Source: Pseudoxanthomonas broegbernensis (GTDB taxonomy: Bacteria; Pseudomonadota; Gammaproteobacteria; Xanthomonadales; Xanthomonadaceae). Taken from it: a DNA stretch of 64,000 nt. The stretch lies in NCBI RefSeq assembly GCF_014202435.1, contig NZ_JACHGU010000002.1, forward strand, positions 310,001-374,000, in the 5' to 3' direction. This document shows positions 47,182 to 55,642 of this stretch, one piece after another. The notes under the pieces were generated by a model. The model made no database searches. It was not told the origin of the DNA and saw only the letters and a list, made by a program, of their open reading frames with translations. Position 1 is the first letter of the stretch. Each line of letters opens with the position of its first letter. Both the position numbers and the translations under genes were made by a program.

Positions 47182-47939
47182 GCGCGGAACACGTCCTTCC
47201 ACGCGCGCAGCGCAGCGAAGGTTTCCTCGTCCGTGGACGGCGCATGGCCCAGGTGCCGTGCCGCGGCCGCGCGCACGGCCGGTTCGGCGCAGCGCAGGAA
47301 GGGGTTGCAGGCGCGCTCGGAGGCCAGCGTCGCCGGCAACGTCGGTCGTCCCGCCCGGCGCTGCGCGAGCGCTTCCTCGCGACGCGCCTGCAGCGCGGCA
47401 TTGCCCGGTTCCACCGCCAGCGCGAAGGCGGCATTGGCCAGGGTGTACTCATGGCCGCAACACACGCGGGTATCGTCCGCCAGGGCGGACATGCGCTGCA
47501 GCGAGGCGTGCATCTGCGCGGGCGTGCCCTCGAACATGCGTCCGCAGCCCAGGCTGAACAGCGCATCGCCGCAGAACAGGTTGCCGCCGCCCAGGTAGGC
47601 GATGTGGCTGCGGGTATGGCCCGGCACGGCCAGCACGTCGATCTGCAGGCCGAGCAGGCGCAGGCGCGTGCCGTCGCCGACGCGCTCGCAGTCCAGGTCG
47701 ATGCGCGCGTCGTCCGGTGCGTAGACCGGCAGGTCCGGCCAGCGTTCGCGCAGCGCCGGCACGCCGCCGCAGTGGTCGTGGTGGTGATGGGTGAGCAGCA
47801 CGGCCTGCGGGACCAGGCCCTGTCCGGCCGCGGCCAGTACCGGCGCCGCGTCGCTGGGATCCACCACCAGGGATCGGGATCCTTCGCCGAGGACCCAGAT
47901 GTAGTTGTCCTCCAATGCGGGCAGGGCGCTGGGTCGCAT
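47178..47939 (-). CDS. gloB: Hydroxyacylglutathione hydrolase (glyoxalase II)
   Basis: The 253-residue metallo-beta-lactamase fold enzyme hydrolyses S-lactoylglutathione to lactate in methylglyoxal detoxification. Binuclear metal ligands lie in THHHHDHCGG, VPGHTRSH, CGDALF and CGHEYT. The C-terminal substrate-binding helices are present. ATG 47939 yields the family N-terminus (ALEDNYIWVL); the longer frame overlaps the yafS-like gene. It is divergent from that gene with only 12 bases between start codons, and is coupled to the MltD-like gene. Confidence 0.95.
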   Translation of the reverse strand: MRPSALPALEDNYIWVLGEGSRSLVVDPSDAAPVLAAAGQGLVPQAVLLTHHHHDHCGGVPALRERWPDLPVYAPDDARIDLDCERVGDGTRLRLLGLQIDVLAVPGHTRSHIAYLGGGNLFCGDALFSLGCGRMFEGTPAQMHASLQRMSALADDTRVCCGHEYTLANAAFALAVEPGNAALQARREEALAQRRAGRPTLPATLASERACNPFLRCAEPAVRAAAARHLGHAPSTDEETFAALRAWKDVFRA

Positions 47940-47944
47940 AGAAT
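47939..47944 (+). promoter_or_regulatory. TAGAAT -10-like box seven bases before the yafS-like gene
   Basis: TAGAAT ends seven bases before the ATG at 47952 and overlaps the last base of the gloB start codon on the other strand. A transcript from it would be leaderless. Confidence 0.45.
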
Positions 47945-47951
47945 CGTGACC

Positions 47952-48599
47952 ATGCCCGCCATCGCGTCCAGCCGTCAACCCGGCGCCCCGATCTGGTTCA
48001 GCGGACGCGAAGGACAGTGGCTGCTGGCCATGCAGCGGCAATGGCTGCTGGCGCGGCTGGAGGCGCGTCCCGCGCGGTCCTGGCTGTGGATCGCCCCGGT
48101 GCCGGCCGAGGGCGGGGCATTGCCCGCGCGGCGCGGCCTGTTCCTGCATCCGGACGGCCACGGCTACCGGGGCGGCGTGCGCTGCGGCCTGCCGCTGCCG
48201 CTGCCCAGCGGATGCCTGGGCGACGTCGTCCTGCAGCATCCGCCGGCAGCGCGGCTGGACGAACTGATCGAGGAAGGCCGGCGCCTGCTGATCGAAGGCG
48301 GCCGCCTGTGGCTGTGCGCGTTCAACCCGTACGGCCCGCTGCGCTGGCGCGGCACGGGTGCGCGCTGGGCGGCGCCGTCGGTGGGCCAATGGCAGCGGCG
48401 GCTGTCCCGCGCCGGCCTGGTCTGCGCACCGCCGCGCTTCATCGGGCCGCGCTGGCGCCTGGGCGAAACCGCCGGTGCGGAAAGCGGTTGCGCGCTGTCG
48501 CTGCGCGCGGGCTGCGTGATCGAGGCCGAGAAGCGCGCCGCGCTGCCGTCGTCGCCGGCGTCCCTGCACTGGCGCCGCGGCGCCGCGCCGGCGGCATGA
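47952..48599 (+). CDS. YafS-like protein, degenerate SAM methyltransferase
   Basis: The 215-residue protein matches the position of yafS in the conserved gloB/yafS-rnhA-dnaQ cluster. The C-terminal half keeps methyltransferase-like segments ([10 protein letters not shown], then [18 protein letters not shown]). The glycine-rich SAM motif I (GxGxG) is absent: the expected place reads [13 protein letters not shown]. It may bind SAM poorly or not at all. The start codon is 12 bases from that of gloB. Its stop overlaps a possible upstream rnhA start (48596). The function is unknown. Confidence 0.72.
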   Translation: MPAIASSRQPGAPIWFSGREGQWLLAMQRQWLLARLEARPARSWLWIAPVPAEGGALPARRGLFLHPDGHGYRGGVRCGLPLPLPSGCLGDVVLQHPPAARLDELIEEGRRLLIEGGRLWLCAFNPYGPLRWRGTGARWAAPSVGQWQRRLSRAGLVCAPPRFIGPRWRLGETAGAESGCALSLRAGCVIEAEKRAALPSSPASLHWRRGAAPAA

Positions 48600-48619
48600 A
48601 TCCCCTACGTTGCGAGCCG

Positions 48620-49066
48620 ATGAAGAACATCCACATCCATACCGATGGCGCCTGCCTGGGCAATCCAGGACCCGGCGGCTGGGCGGCGCTGCTGCGCTAC
48701 AACGCGCACGAGCGCGAACTGGCCGGCGGCGAGGCGGCCACCACCAACAACCGCATGGAACTGATGGCCGCGATCATGGCCCTGGAGACGCTGCGCGAGC
48801 CGTGCGCGGTGGTGCTGCATACCGATTCGCAGTACGTGCGGCAGGGCATCACCGAGTGGATGGGCGCCTGGGTGCGGCGCAACTGGAAGACCGCCGGCGG
48901 CGACGCGGTGAAGAACCGCGACCTGTGGGAACGCCTGCACGCCGCCGCCGGCAGGCACCGCATCGACTGGCGCTGGGTCAAGGGCCATGCCGGCGATCCG
49001 GACAACGAGCGCGTGGACGCCCTGGCGCGCGCGGCCGCGCAGCAGGCCCGCGACGCGGCGCGGTAG
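48620..49066 (+). CDS. rnhA: Ribonuclease HI
   Basis: The 148-residue enzyme cuts RNA in RNA-DNA hybrids. The catalytic acidic residues are in [15 protein letters not shown] (Asp9), [16 protein letters not shown] and the terminal DNERVDALA, and KGHAG carries the mobile His. ATG 48620 gives the standard N-terminus; ATG 48596, overlapping the previous stop, would add eight residues. dnaQ begins 11 bases after the stop, and its -10-like box overlaps the rnhA stop codon. Confidence 0.96.
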   Translation: MKNIHIHTDGACLGNPGPGGWAALLRYNAHERELAGGEAATTNNRMELMAAIMALETLREPCAVVLHTDSQYVRQGITEWMGAWVRRNWKTAGGDAVKNRDLWERLHAAAGRHRIDWRWVKGHAGDPDNERVDALARAAAQQARDAAR

Positions 49067-49069
49067 ACT
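49064..49069 (+). promoter_or_regulatory. TAGACT -10-like box eight bases before dnaQ
   Basis: TAGACT begins with the rnhA stop codon TAG and ends eight bases before the dnaQ ATG, which lacks an obvious ribosome-binding site. Confidence 0.4.
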
Positions 49070-49077
49070 TGCAGCGC

Positions 49078-49812
49078 ATGCGCCAGATCATCCTCGATAC
49101 CGAAACCACCGGCCTGGAATGGAAGAAGGGCAACCGCGTCGTCGAGATCGGTTGCGTGGAACTGCTGGAACGCCGCCCCAGCGGCCGCAACTTCCACCGC
49201 TACCTGAAGCCCGACTGCGCGTTCGAGGCCGGCGCCCAGGAAGTCACCGGGCTGACCCTGGAGTTCCTGGCCGACAAGCCCGCGTTCGAGGAGGTGGCCG
49301 AGGAGTTCCTGGCCTACGTCGACGGCGCCGAGCTGATCATCCACAACGCGGCCTTCGACCTGGGCTTCCTCGATTACGAGCTGTCGCGGCTGGGCGATCG
49401 CTACGGGCGGATGGCCGACCGCATCACCGTGGTCGACACCCTGCTGCTGGCGCGCGAGCGCTTCCCCGGCCAGCGCAATTCGCTCGACGCGCTGTGCAAG
49501 CGGCTGGGCGTGGACAACTCGCATCGCCAACTGCACGGCGCGCTGCTCGATGCCCAGATCCTGGCCGACGTCTACATCGCCCTCACCTCGGGCCAGGAGG
49601 AGATCGGCTTCGCCCAGGCCGACGCGGGCGGGTCCGGCCCGGCGACCGTGGTCGCGTTCGCGCCGGTGGCCGGGCCGCGGCCGCGGATCGGCGCGGACGC
49701 CGGCGAACGGGAGGCGCACCTGCGCCGCCTGGCCACCCTGCGCAAGAAGGCCGGGCACGCGCTGTGGGACGCCCTGGAACCGGTGGCCGAGGCCGAGGCG
49801 CTGGAGGCCTGA
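49078..49812 (+). CDS. dnaQ: DNA polymerase III epsilon subunit
   Basis: The 244-residue proofreading 3'-5' exonuclease has ExoI ILDTETTG (Asp7, Glu9), ExoII HNAAFDLGFLD, and ExoIII-epsilon HGALLDAQILADVY. After the nuclease domain, QEEIGF (173-178) fits the QxxLxF-type beta-clamp motif found at the same place in Escherichia coli epsilon. The last 45 residues should contact the alpha subunit. It converges with the PP2C gene across a gap that holds a REP-like doublet. Confidence 0.96.
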   Translation: MRQIILDTETTGLEWKKGNRVVEIGCVELLERRPSGRNFHRYLKPDCAFEAGAQEVTGLTLEFLADKPAFEEVAEEFLAYVDGAELIIHNAAFDLGFLDYELSRLGDRYGRMADRITVVDTLLLARERFPGQRNSLDALCKRLGVDNSHRQLHGALLDAQILADVYIALTSGQEEIGFAQADAGGSGPATVVAFAPVAGPRPRIGADAGEREAHLRRLATLRKKAGHALWDALEPVAEAEALEA

Positions 49813-49835
49813 CGGGGCTGGCCGTCCGCCCCTCC

Positions 49836-49924
49836 TGCAGGAGAGGCGTGCCGGCGACCGGCAGGGCCGGCGGATCGTGGGGATGCGGTCCCCGCGGGGA
49901 GTCGCGGGCGAGCCGGCCCACAAG
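49836..49924. repeat. REP-like inverted doublet between dnaQ and the PP2C gene
   Basis: The plus copy (49836-49862) reads TGCAGGAGAGGCG-TGCCGGCGACCGGC. The minus copy (49924 to 49901) reads CTTGTGGGCCGGC-TCGCCCGCGAC. The two face each other across about 38 bases in a convergent gap, as at 23.5 and 61.2 kb. Confidence 0.55.
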
Positions 49925-49944
49925 GGGGAGCAAGCCCACGCAGC

Positions 49945-50649
49945 TCAGTGGCAGCGCACCAGCACCGCGGTGATGTTGTCCGAGCCGCCCGCATCCAGCG
50001 CCGCGGCCACCAGGATGTCCACGCATTCCTGCGCGCTGCAGTCCTGCAGGCCCAGCGTCTCGCCGATCCGGGCATCGCCCACGTCCTCGGTCAGCCCGTC
50101 GCTGCACAGCAGCAGTTGCATGCCCGGGCGCAACTCGCCGGCCATGTTCGCCACGTTCAGGTGGGCCGGGTCGGTGACTCCCAGGGCCTGGGTGACGACG
50201 TTGCGGTGCGGGTGCGAGCGTGCCTGCTCGGGCGTGAGGCTGCCCTGGGCGACCAGGTCCTGGACGTAGCTGTGGTCCTGGCTGAGCTGGGCCAGGCCGC
50301 CGTCGCGCCACAGGTAGGCGCGGCTGTCGCCCACCCAGGCCACCTCGAAGCGGTCGCCCTGGATCCGGGCGGCGACCACGGTGGTGCCCATGGGCAGGGT
50401 GTCGTTGCGGCGGCGCGAGGCGCGGATGATCTCCTCGTCGGCCGTGCGGATGGCCTGGGCCAGCGCCGCGCCGCCGCGGACCTCGCGGACGATGGCCTCG
50501 CGCGCCAGCGCGCTGGCCACCTCGCCGCAGGCGTGCCCGCCCATGCCGTCGGCCACCAGCCACAGGCCCAGTTCGCTGTCGCCGTAGTAGGTGTCCTCGT
50601 TCAGCGCCCGGCGCAGGCCGACGTGGGTGAGGTGTCCGAATTCGATCAT
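49945..50649 (-). CDS. PP2C family serine/threonine protein phosphatase
   Basis: The 234-residue protein has the bacterial PP2C (Stp1/PrpC) motifs: NEDTYY near the start, VADGMGGHACGE, TTVVAARI, WVGDSRAYLWRDG, LLLCSDGLTEDV and GGSDNITAVLVR. The metal-binding aspartates are all present. It removes phosphate from Ser/Thr residues, often working with a Hanks-type kinase, but no such kinase is in the window. ATG 50649 begins the catalytic fold directly. It is downstream of tRNA-Ser(CGA) and its terminator on the same strand. Confidence 0.93.
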   Translation of the reverse strand: MIEFGHLTHVGLRRALNEDTYYGDSELGLWLVADGMGGHACGEVASALAREAIVREVRGGAALAQAIRTADEEIIRASRRRNDTLPMGTTVVAARIQGDRFEVAWVGDSRAYLWRDGGLAQLSQDHSYVQDLVAQGSLTPEQARSHPHRNVVTQALGVTDPAHLNVANMAGELRPGMQLLLCSDGLTEDVGDARIGETLGLQDCSAQECVDILVAAALDAGGSDNITAVLVRCH

Positions 50650-50746
50650 GGCGTCGCTGGCCGGTGGGCTGTCGGGCAGGATGGGCGTAGGCAAGCGTAT
50701 ACGCCGCCCCCGTAAGAGCGGCGTCAGGACCGGGCCGCGGCGTGCC

Positions 50747-50780
50747 GAAACGAAGAAAGACGGGTCCGGGCCCGTCTTTC
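50747..50780 (-). terminator. Terminator after tRNA-Ser(CGA)
   Basis: On the minus strand a perfect ten-pair stem (GAAAGACGGG/CCCGTCTTTC, arms 50780-50771 and 50764-50755) with a six-base loop is followed by GTTTCG. It begins five bases after the tRNA CCA end. Confidence 0.75.
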
Positions 50781-50785
50781 GTCGC

Positions 50786-50876
50786 TGGCGGAAAGGGTGG
50801 GATTCGAACCCACGGTACCGGAGACCGGTACACCGGATTTCGAATCCGGCGCATTCGACCACTCTGCCACCTTTCC
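50786..50876 (-). tRNA. tRNA-Ser(CGA)
   Basis: The 91-base class II tRNA has acceptor GGAAAGG/CCTTTCC, anticodon arm CCGGA-TTCGAAA-TCCGG with anticodon CGA, a long variable arm and encoded CCA. Confidence 0.96.
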
Positions 50877-51024
50877 GCGATGCCCCGCCGCGTGGTCGCC
50901 GCGGGGCGGGCAATCATACGAGAAGCGGCCGGCCCGGCACAACTCGCGCCCGGCCTCGCGGGCGGGCGTCGTACATGCGCCATGGCCTAGACTGGGCGCC
51001 CTTCCACTGGCCCCGTACCGACCC

Positions 51025-51429
51025 ATGTCCGAGATCCTGGTTCCCGTCTCCTTCGGCGAGCTGCTCGACAAGATCGCGATCCTGCAGATCAAGTCCGAGC
51101 GCATGAGCGACGCGGCAAAACTGGCCAACGTGCGCAACGAGCTGTCGGCGCTGGAACGGACCTGGATGCAGCATCCGGCCGCCGGCGGCGACGTCGTCGA
51201 GTTGCGCGCGCAGCTCAAGGCGGTCAACGAGCGGCTGTGGCAGATCGAGGACGACATCCGGCTCAAGGAGAAGGCGCAGGAGTTCGACGAGGATTTCGTG
51301 CGCCTGGCGCGCAGCGTGTACTTCGAGAACGACGAGCGCGCGCGGGTGAAGAAGGCGATCAACCTGGCGCTGGGCTCGGCCTACGTCGAAGAGAAGTCCT
51401 ACCAGGACTACCGCGCCGACGCGCCCTGA
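51025..51429 (+). CDS. DUF6165 family protein
   Basis: The 134-residue soluble protein begins MSEILVPVSFGELLDKIAIL and is almost wholly helical with heptad-like Leu/Ile spacing, so it may form coiled coils. It matches DUF6165, a small family of unknown function often near LPS or glycosyltransferase genes. The last 22 bases overlap the end of the convergent fusion gene (51408-51429). TAGACT at 50988 may serve as its -10. A link to the LPS genes downstream is only suggested by position. Confidence 0.83.
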   Translation: MSEILVPVSFGELLDKIAILQIKSERMSDAAKLANVRNELSALERTWMQHPAAGGDVVELRAQLKAVNERLWQIEDDIRLKEKAQEFDEDFVRLARSVYFENDERARVKKAINLALGSAYVEEKSYQDYRADAP

Positions 51430-54400
51430 CCCGGCGCCGGCCCGCCGGCTGCGGCCGGCGGCTCCAGCGCGCGGATTCTGACCATGTGCCGGACCATGCG
51501 CAGCCCCGGGCTGTGCGGCAGGGCCACGCCGTAGCCCTCGTGCAGGCGCTCCACCTCGCCGGGCCGGTCCAGGCCCAGGGCGCCGAGCTGGGCGATCAGC
51601 AGGGCCTGTTCCTGCACCGGCAGCGGCAGCGCCTGCGGCAGTTGCAGCAACGCCTCGCCGCTGGCGCGCATGGCGGCCGCGTCGCGCGTTGCCGCCGCCG
51701 CGTACATGTCCAGCATCGCCCGCACCGGTTCGGGTTGCCGCGCCGGGTCGATCCACGCCGGCTCGATCCATGCGCCGCGCAGGTCCTGCGCCGGCAGGTG
51801 GCCGAGGGTGGCCATCGCCACGGCCGCGGCGGCGCTGGTCCAGGTGGCCGTGTCCTCGACGGTGCCGTGGGACAGGCCCAGCAGCGCCTGCAGCTCCATT
51901 TCCGCGGCGGCCAGCTCGTGCTGGCGCCGGGGCAGGGCGGTGGCGCGTCCGCCGGTGCGCAGCGCCTGGACCAGCGTGATCGCGCGCTCCCGGGCCTGCA
52001 GCAGGCTGTGGCCGGGCAGGACGGGAATGTCCGCCGAGGCGCCGGGCGGGGTGCGCCCTTCCAGGACGTCCAGCACCGGCAACCCGTTGTCGGCCAGCCG
52101 CTGCAGGGTGTCGGCGCGGTCGCCGCGGAAGCGGGTACGCGGGCCCTGCAGTGCGACCTGCGGGTGGAAGTCGCTGTGCGGCCGGGCCTGCAGGGCACGG
52201 GCGTAGGTGGCCAGCAGCGCGCGACCGCCGATCCGGCGCAGTTCCAGCGCCTCCTCGCTGGCCAGGCCGACCCGCGCGGTCTCGCGCGCCAGCGCGGCCG
52301 TGGCCCGCAGGCGCGAGGCGTCCGGCGCCGGGCAGGCGCCGCGGCAGGCGACGACGGCGAGGTCGTTGTCCTGGGCTAGGTACACCGCCGCGTCGGGGAA
52401 GTTCTCCAGCAGCGCGGCCATGATCGTCGCCAGCAGCGCGTCGTCGATCTCGTAGGTCTGCAGCCACTGCACCAGCAGGCCGTCCTCGGCCAGGTGGTCG
52501 TGCAGGAATCGGTAGAACTGCGTGGTGAACAGGCCGGCCACGCCGCTGACCCAGGGGTTGGACGGCTCGGAGACGATGACGTCGTAGCGGCGGTTGCCGC
52601 TGGCGTAGAAGCGTCGCGCATCGTCGAAGCGCACCTGCGAACGCGGGTCGTGCAGGGCGCGGCCGATGCGCGCGGCGAACAGGCGCTCGCCGGCCGCATG
52701 CACCAGCGGTTCGATCTCCACCGTCTCCACCCGCTCCACCTGGTCGCTGCCGAGCAGGGTATGGGTGGACAGGCCCAGCCCCCAGCCGATCACCCCGACC
52801 TGGCTTGGCCGCGGGTGCAGTGCCAGCGGCAGCGCGCCCAGGCCGACCATGGTCAGCTCGTCGCCGCCGGGCGGGCCGTCGAGGGTGGCCGACATCGCCC
52901 CGTCGGACTTGCCGTTGGTCAGCAGCGAGAGGGTGCCGCTCGCGGGCGAACGCGCGACGCCGATGGTGGCGGTCTTGCCGTCGCGCAGGAACGGCACCTG
53001 CAGCGACGGGTCCAGGCGGGCGAAGCCGGTGCGGAACGCCCCGGACAGTTGCGCGCGCGGGTCCGGCCGGCCCCAGGCCAGGGCCACGGCCAGCGCCGCG
53101 ATCGCGCCCAGCACCAATAGCTCCAGGCGCCGCGGGGCCAGTTCGGTGCGCGCGTGCGCCAGCAGCCAGAAGCCCAGCGCGATGTCGCCCGCGGCGGCCA
53201 GTACCAGCCCGGTGCGCACGCCCAGCAGCGGGATCAGGACGTGCGTCATCAGCAGCACGCCGGCGATGGCGCCCAGGGTATTGGCCGCGTACAGCCGGCC
53301 GATCGCCGTCTCGCCGGTGCCGGCGCGCAACAGCGCCAGAGTGAACAGTGGCAGCGTGGTGCCGGCGAAGAACGCGGCCGGCAGCATCACCGCCAGCGCG
53401 ATGCCGGCGCTGCCCAGCAGGTACAGCCGATAGCCGCCATCGGTGCGCGCCAGCGCCTGCACCAGCGCCGCGCTCCAGTCGAAGGAGTGGGCGAAGGCCA
53501 GCAGCGACAACAGCGCGGCCGCGCCCATCGCCACCTGGGCCAGTGCCGCGGTGCGCAGGGGGTCGTGCAGCCGCGCCGCGCGCCGGTGCACCCAGGCGCC
53601 ACCGAAGGCCAGCCCCAGCAGGAACGCGGCCAGCATCAGCTCGAAGCTGTGCACGGTGGTGCCCAGTGCCTGATTGAGCAGCCGGATCCAGCCGATCTCG
53701 TAGACGAAGGAACAGGCGCCCGAGAGCAGGCCGGCCGCCAGTACCGCGCGCACCAGCGTGCGCGGGGCATCGCCGTGCGGGCCGGCGGCCGACGATGGCG
53801 GCGCGACCGTGGAGTAGGCGTCGGGCGCCCGCTCGAAGCGCAGCGACAGCGCCCAGGCCATCGCCGCCACCGCCAGGTTGACCGCCCCGGCCACCGCCAG
53901 TGCGCCGGGCATGCCCAGCCGCGGCAGCAGCAGGAAGGTCGCGCCCAGTGCGCCGAACGCCGCGCCCAGGCTGTTGGCGAAGTACAGCCCGCCCAGTACC
54001 CGCGCGTCCCGGCCCGTGCCCGTGCCCGGCCCGCCGGCGCGCAGCCAGCCGGCGCTGAGCAGGGGGAAGGTCGCGCCCAGCAGCAGGCAGGCCGGCAGGA
54101 TCAGCAGCGCGGCGGACAGCCACGGATACAGGTGGCCGGCCAGGCCGTCGCCCAGGGCCGGCAGCACCGCCTCGGACAGCCCCGTGTAGCCGCGGAACAG
54201 GGGATGGAAGGCCAGCCCCAGCACGCCGATGGCCGCCTCGGCCAGGGCATAGGCGCGCAGCAGGCGGCGCCAGCGCAGGCCCAGCCGCGCCGCCAGCCAG
54301 GCCCCGCCGGCCATGCCGCCCATGAAGATCGCCAGCACCAGGCTCTGCGCGTAGGCGGCATGGCCCAGCACCAGCCCCAGGTAGTGCGACCAAAGCGACT

Positions 54401-54506
54401 GGTAGACCAGCCCGGCGAAGCCGGAGAGCACGAACAGGCCGATGACCGCGGTGCCCGGGAGCGCGGAGCCGGTGGCGGGCAGCGGCGTCGGCCGGGGGCG
54501 GATCAC
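51408..54506 (-). CDS. Membrane-bound spermidine-synthase-like fusion protein
   Basis: The 1032-residue protein has about twelve or more transmembrane segments in the first 490 residues (starting IGLFVLSGFAGLVYQSLW). A spermidine/spermine synthase-like methyltransferase-fold domain (about 560-760) includes GVIGWGLGLSTHTLL, VETVEIEP, DDARRF and YDVIVSEPSNPW. A helical C-terminal region, perhaps TPR-like, ends it. Such fusions are widespread, but their substrate is unknown. The aminopropyltransferase GGGDG motif is replaced by GWGLG, so it may not make spermidine. It lies 69 bases after the GT9 gene on the same strand. Confidence 0.85.
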   Translation of the reverse strand: MIRPRPTPLPATGSALPGTAVIGLFVLSGFAGLVYQSLWSHYLGLVLGHAAYAQSLVLAIFMGGMAGGAWLAARLGLRWRRLLRAYALAEAAIGVLGLAFHPLFRGYTGLSEAVLPALGDGLAGHLYPWLSAALLILPACLLLGATFPLLSAGWLRAGGPGTGTGRDARVLGGLYFANSLGAAFGALGATFLLLPRLGMPGALAVAGAVNLAVAAMAWALSLRFERAPDAYSTVAPPSSAAGPHGDAPRTLVRAVLAAGLLSGACSFVYEIGWIRLLNQALGTTVHSFELMLAAFLLGLAFGGAWVHRRAARLHDPLRTAALAQVAMGAAALLSLLAFAHSFDWSAALVQALARTDGGYRLYLLGSAGIALAVMLPAAFFAGTTLPLFTLALLRAGTGETAIGRLYAANTLGAIAGVLLMTHVLIPLLGVRTGLVLAAAGDIALGFWLLAHARTELAPRRLELLVLGAIAALAVALAWGRPDPRAQLSGAFRTGFARLDPSLQVPFLRDGKTATIGVARSPASGTLSLLTNGKSDGAMSATLDGPPGGDELTMVGLGALPLALHPRPSQVGVIGWGLGLSTHTLLGSDQVERVETVEIEPLVHAAGERLFAARIGRALHDPRSQVRFDDARRFYASGNRRYDVIVSEPSNPWVSGVAGLFTTQFYRFLHDHLAEDGLLVQWLQTYEIDDALLATIMAALLENFPDAAVYLAQDNDLAVVACRGACPAPDASRLRATAALARETARVGLASEEALELRRIGGRALLATYARALQARPHSDFHPQVALQGPRTRFRGDRADTLQRLADNGLPVLDVLEGRTPPGASADIPVLPGHSLLQARERAITLVQALRTGGRATALPRRQHELAAAEMELQALLGLSHGTVEDTATWTSAAAAVAMATLGHLPAQDLRGAWIEPAWIDPARQPEPVRAMLDMYAAAATRDAAAMRASGEALLQLPQALPLPVQEQALLIAQLGALGLDRPGEVERLHEGYGVALPHSPGLRMVRHMVRIRALEPPAAAGGPAPGQGASAR

Positions 54507-54575
54507 TCCGCGGGCGGCCTCGCCGGCACCTGCGCGGGCCGCGCCGGCGATACCGGCCGTTCCCCGCGGGCCGGG

Positions 54576-55613
54576 TCAGCGGCCGTGGTCGGCACGGTAG
54601 CGCTCGAAGGCAGCGATCGCATCGTCCACGGCGACCAGGTCCATCACCCCGTCGTGCTCGATCTTGGTGCCCCACTTCAGCTCGGCGGAGGGTTTGCCCA
54701 GGTACTTGCGCGCCGCCTCGTCGTAGCGGTCCACGCAATAGCGCCGGTCCGAGTACGGGCCGCTGCGCGCCGGGTTGCTGGCCGCGTGCAGGCCCAGCAC
54801 CTTGGTGCCCATCGCGTTGGCGATGTGCATGGGGCCGGAATCGGGAGTGACCAGCAGGTCGGCGCGTTCCAGCAGCGCGGGCAACTGCTTGAGGGTGTCC
54901 TTGCCCACCAGGTCCAGCACCGGCGCGCGCATGGCCGCGGCGATGGCGTCGGCGGTGCGGCGCTCCAGTTCGCTGCGGCCGCCGCACAGCACCACCCGCC
55001 AGCCGCGCGCGGCGGCATGGTCGGCCAGGGCGGCGTGGCGCTCGGGATACCAGTTGCGGCGCTCGTGGCTGGAGCAGGGCGAGATCATCAGCACCGGGGC
55101 GCCGTCGTCGTCCCATTGCGCCCTGGCCCACTCGCGCGCGGCCTCGGGCACCGGCAGGTTCCAGGTCACCTGGTCCTGGCGCAGGCCCAGCGGCTCGCAG
55201 AAGCTGCCGATGGCGTCGAGCACGTGGATGCCGGGCCGGGCGGGGATGCGCTCGTTGACGAACAGGCCGTGCAGGTCCTTCGAGCGGGCGCGGTCGTAGC
55301 CCACCCGCCGCCGCGCGGGCACGAAGGCCGACAGCAGGTTGGCGCGCGCGGCCACCTGCAGTTGCAGCAGCACGTCGAAGCCCCCGTCCGGCAGGGTACG
55401 GCGCAGTGCGCGCATGCCGGCCAGGCCGCTGCGCTTGTCGTAGACGTGGAAGGCCACGCCATCGAGCCCGTCCAGCAGGCGATGGCCGGCCGGATCGATG
55501 ATCCAGTGCAGCGGCGCATCGGGCCACGCCCGCAGCAGCGTGCGGACCAGCGGCACCACGTGGGTGACGTCGCCGAGGGCGGACAGGCGCAGCAGGCAAA
55601 TCGAGGGGCGCAT
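54576..55613 (-). CDS. Glycosyltransferase family 9 (heptosyltransferase-like)
   Basis: The 345-residue protein has the GT9 pattern of WaaC/WaaF enzymes: [17 protein letters not shown] at the N-terminus and, in the donor-binding half, [24 protein letters not shown] with the conserved Asp-Ser-Gly-Pro. It likely adds heptose or another sugar to the inner core of lipopolysaccharide on the cytoplasmic face. It is divergent from kdkA, which phosphorylates the Kdo residue of the same structure. Which heptose position it serves cannot be told. Confidence 0.9.
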   Translation of the reverse strand: MRPSICLLRLSALGDVTHVVPLVRTLLRAWPDAPLHWIIDPAGHRLLDGLDGVAFHVYDKRSGLAGMRALRRTLPDGGFDVLLQLQVAARANLLSAFVPARRRVGYDRARSKDLHGLFVNERIPARPGIHVLDAIGSFCEPLGLRQDQVTWNLPVPEAAREWARAQWDDDGAPVLMISPCSSHERRNWYPERHAALADHAAARGWRVVLCGGRSELERRTADAIAAAMRAPVLDLVGKDTLKQLPALLERADLLVTPDSGPMHIANAMGTKVLGLHAASNPARSGPYSDRRYCVDRYDEAARKYLGKPSAELKWGTKIEHDGVMDLVAVDDAIAAFERYRADHGR

Positions 55614-55629
55614 CGGTCTCGGCTGTTGT

Positions 55630-55635
55630 TAGACT
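55630..55635 (+). promoter_or_regulatory. TAGACT -10-like box seven bases before kdkA
   Basis: TAGACT ends seven bases before the kdkA ATG in the short GT9/kdkA divergent gap (29 bases), so a leaderless transcript is likely. Confidence 0.45.
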
Positions 55636-55642
55636 CGCGCGG

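Noticed and set aside
46983-47951. Extension of the yafS-like frame upstream through gloB to 46983
   Set aside because: That part is the antisense of gloB and is basic low-complexity sequence; the family-like region starts at the ATG at 47952.
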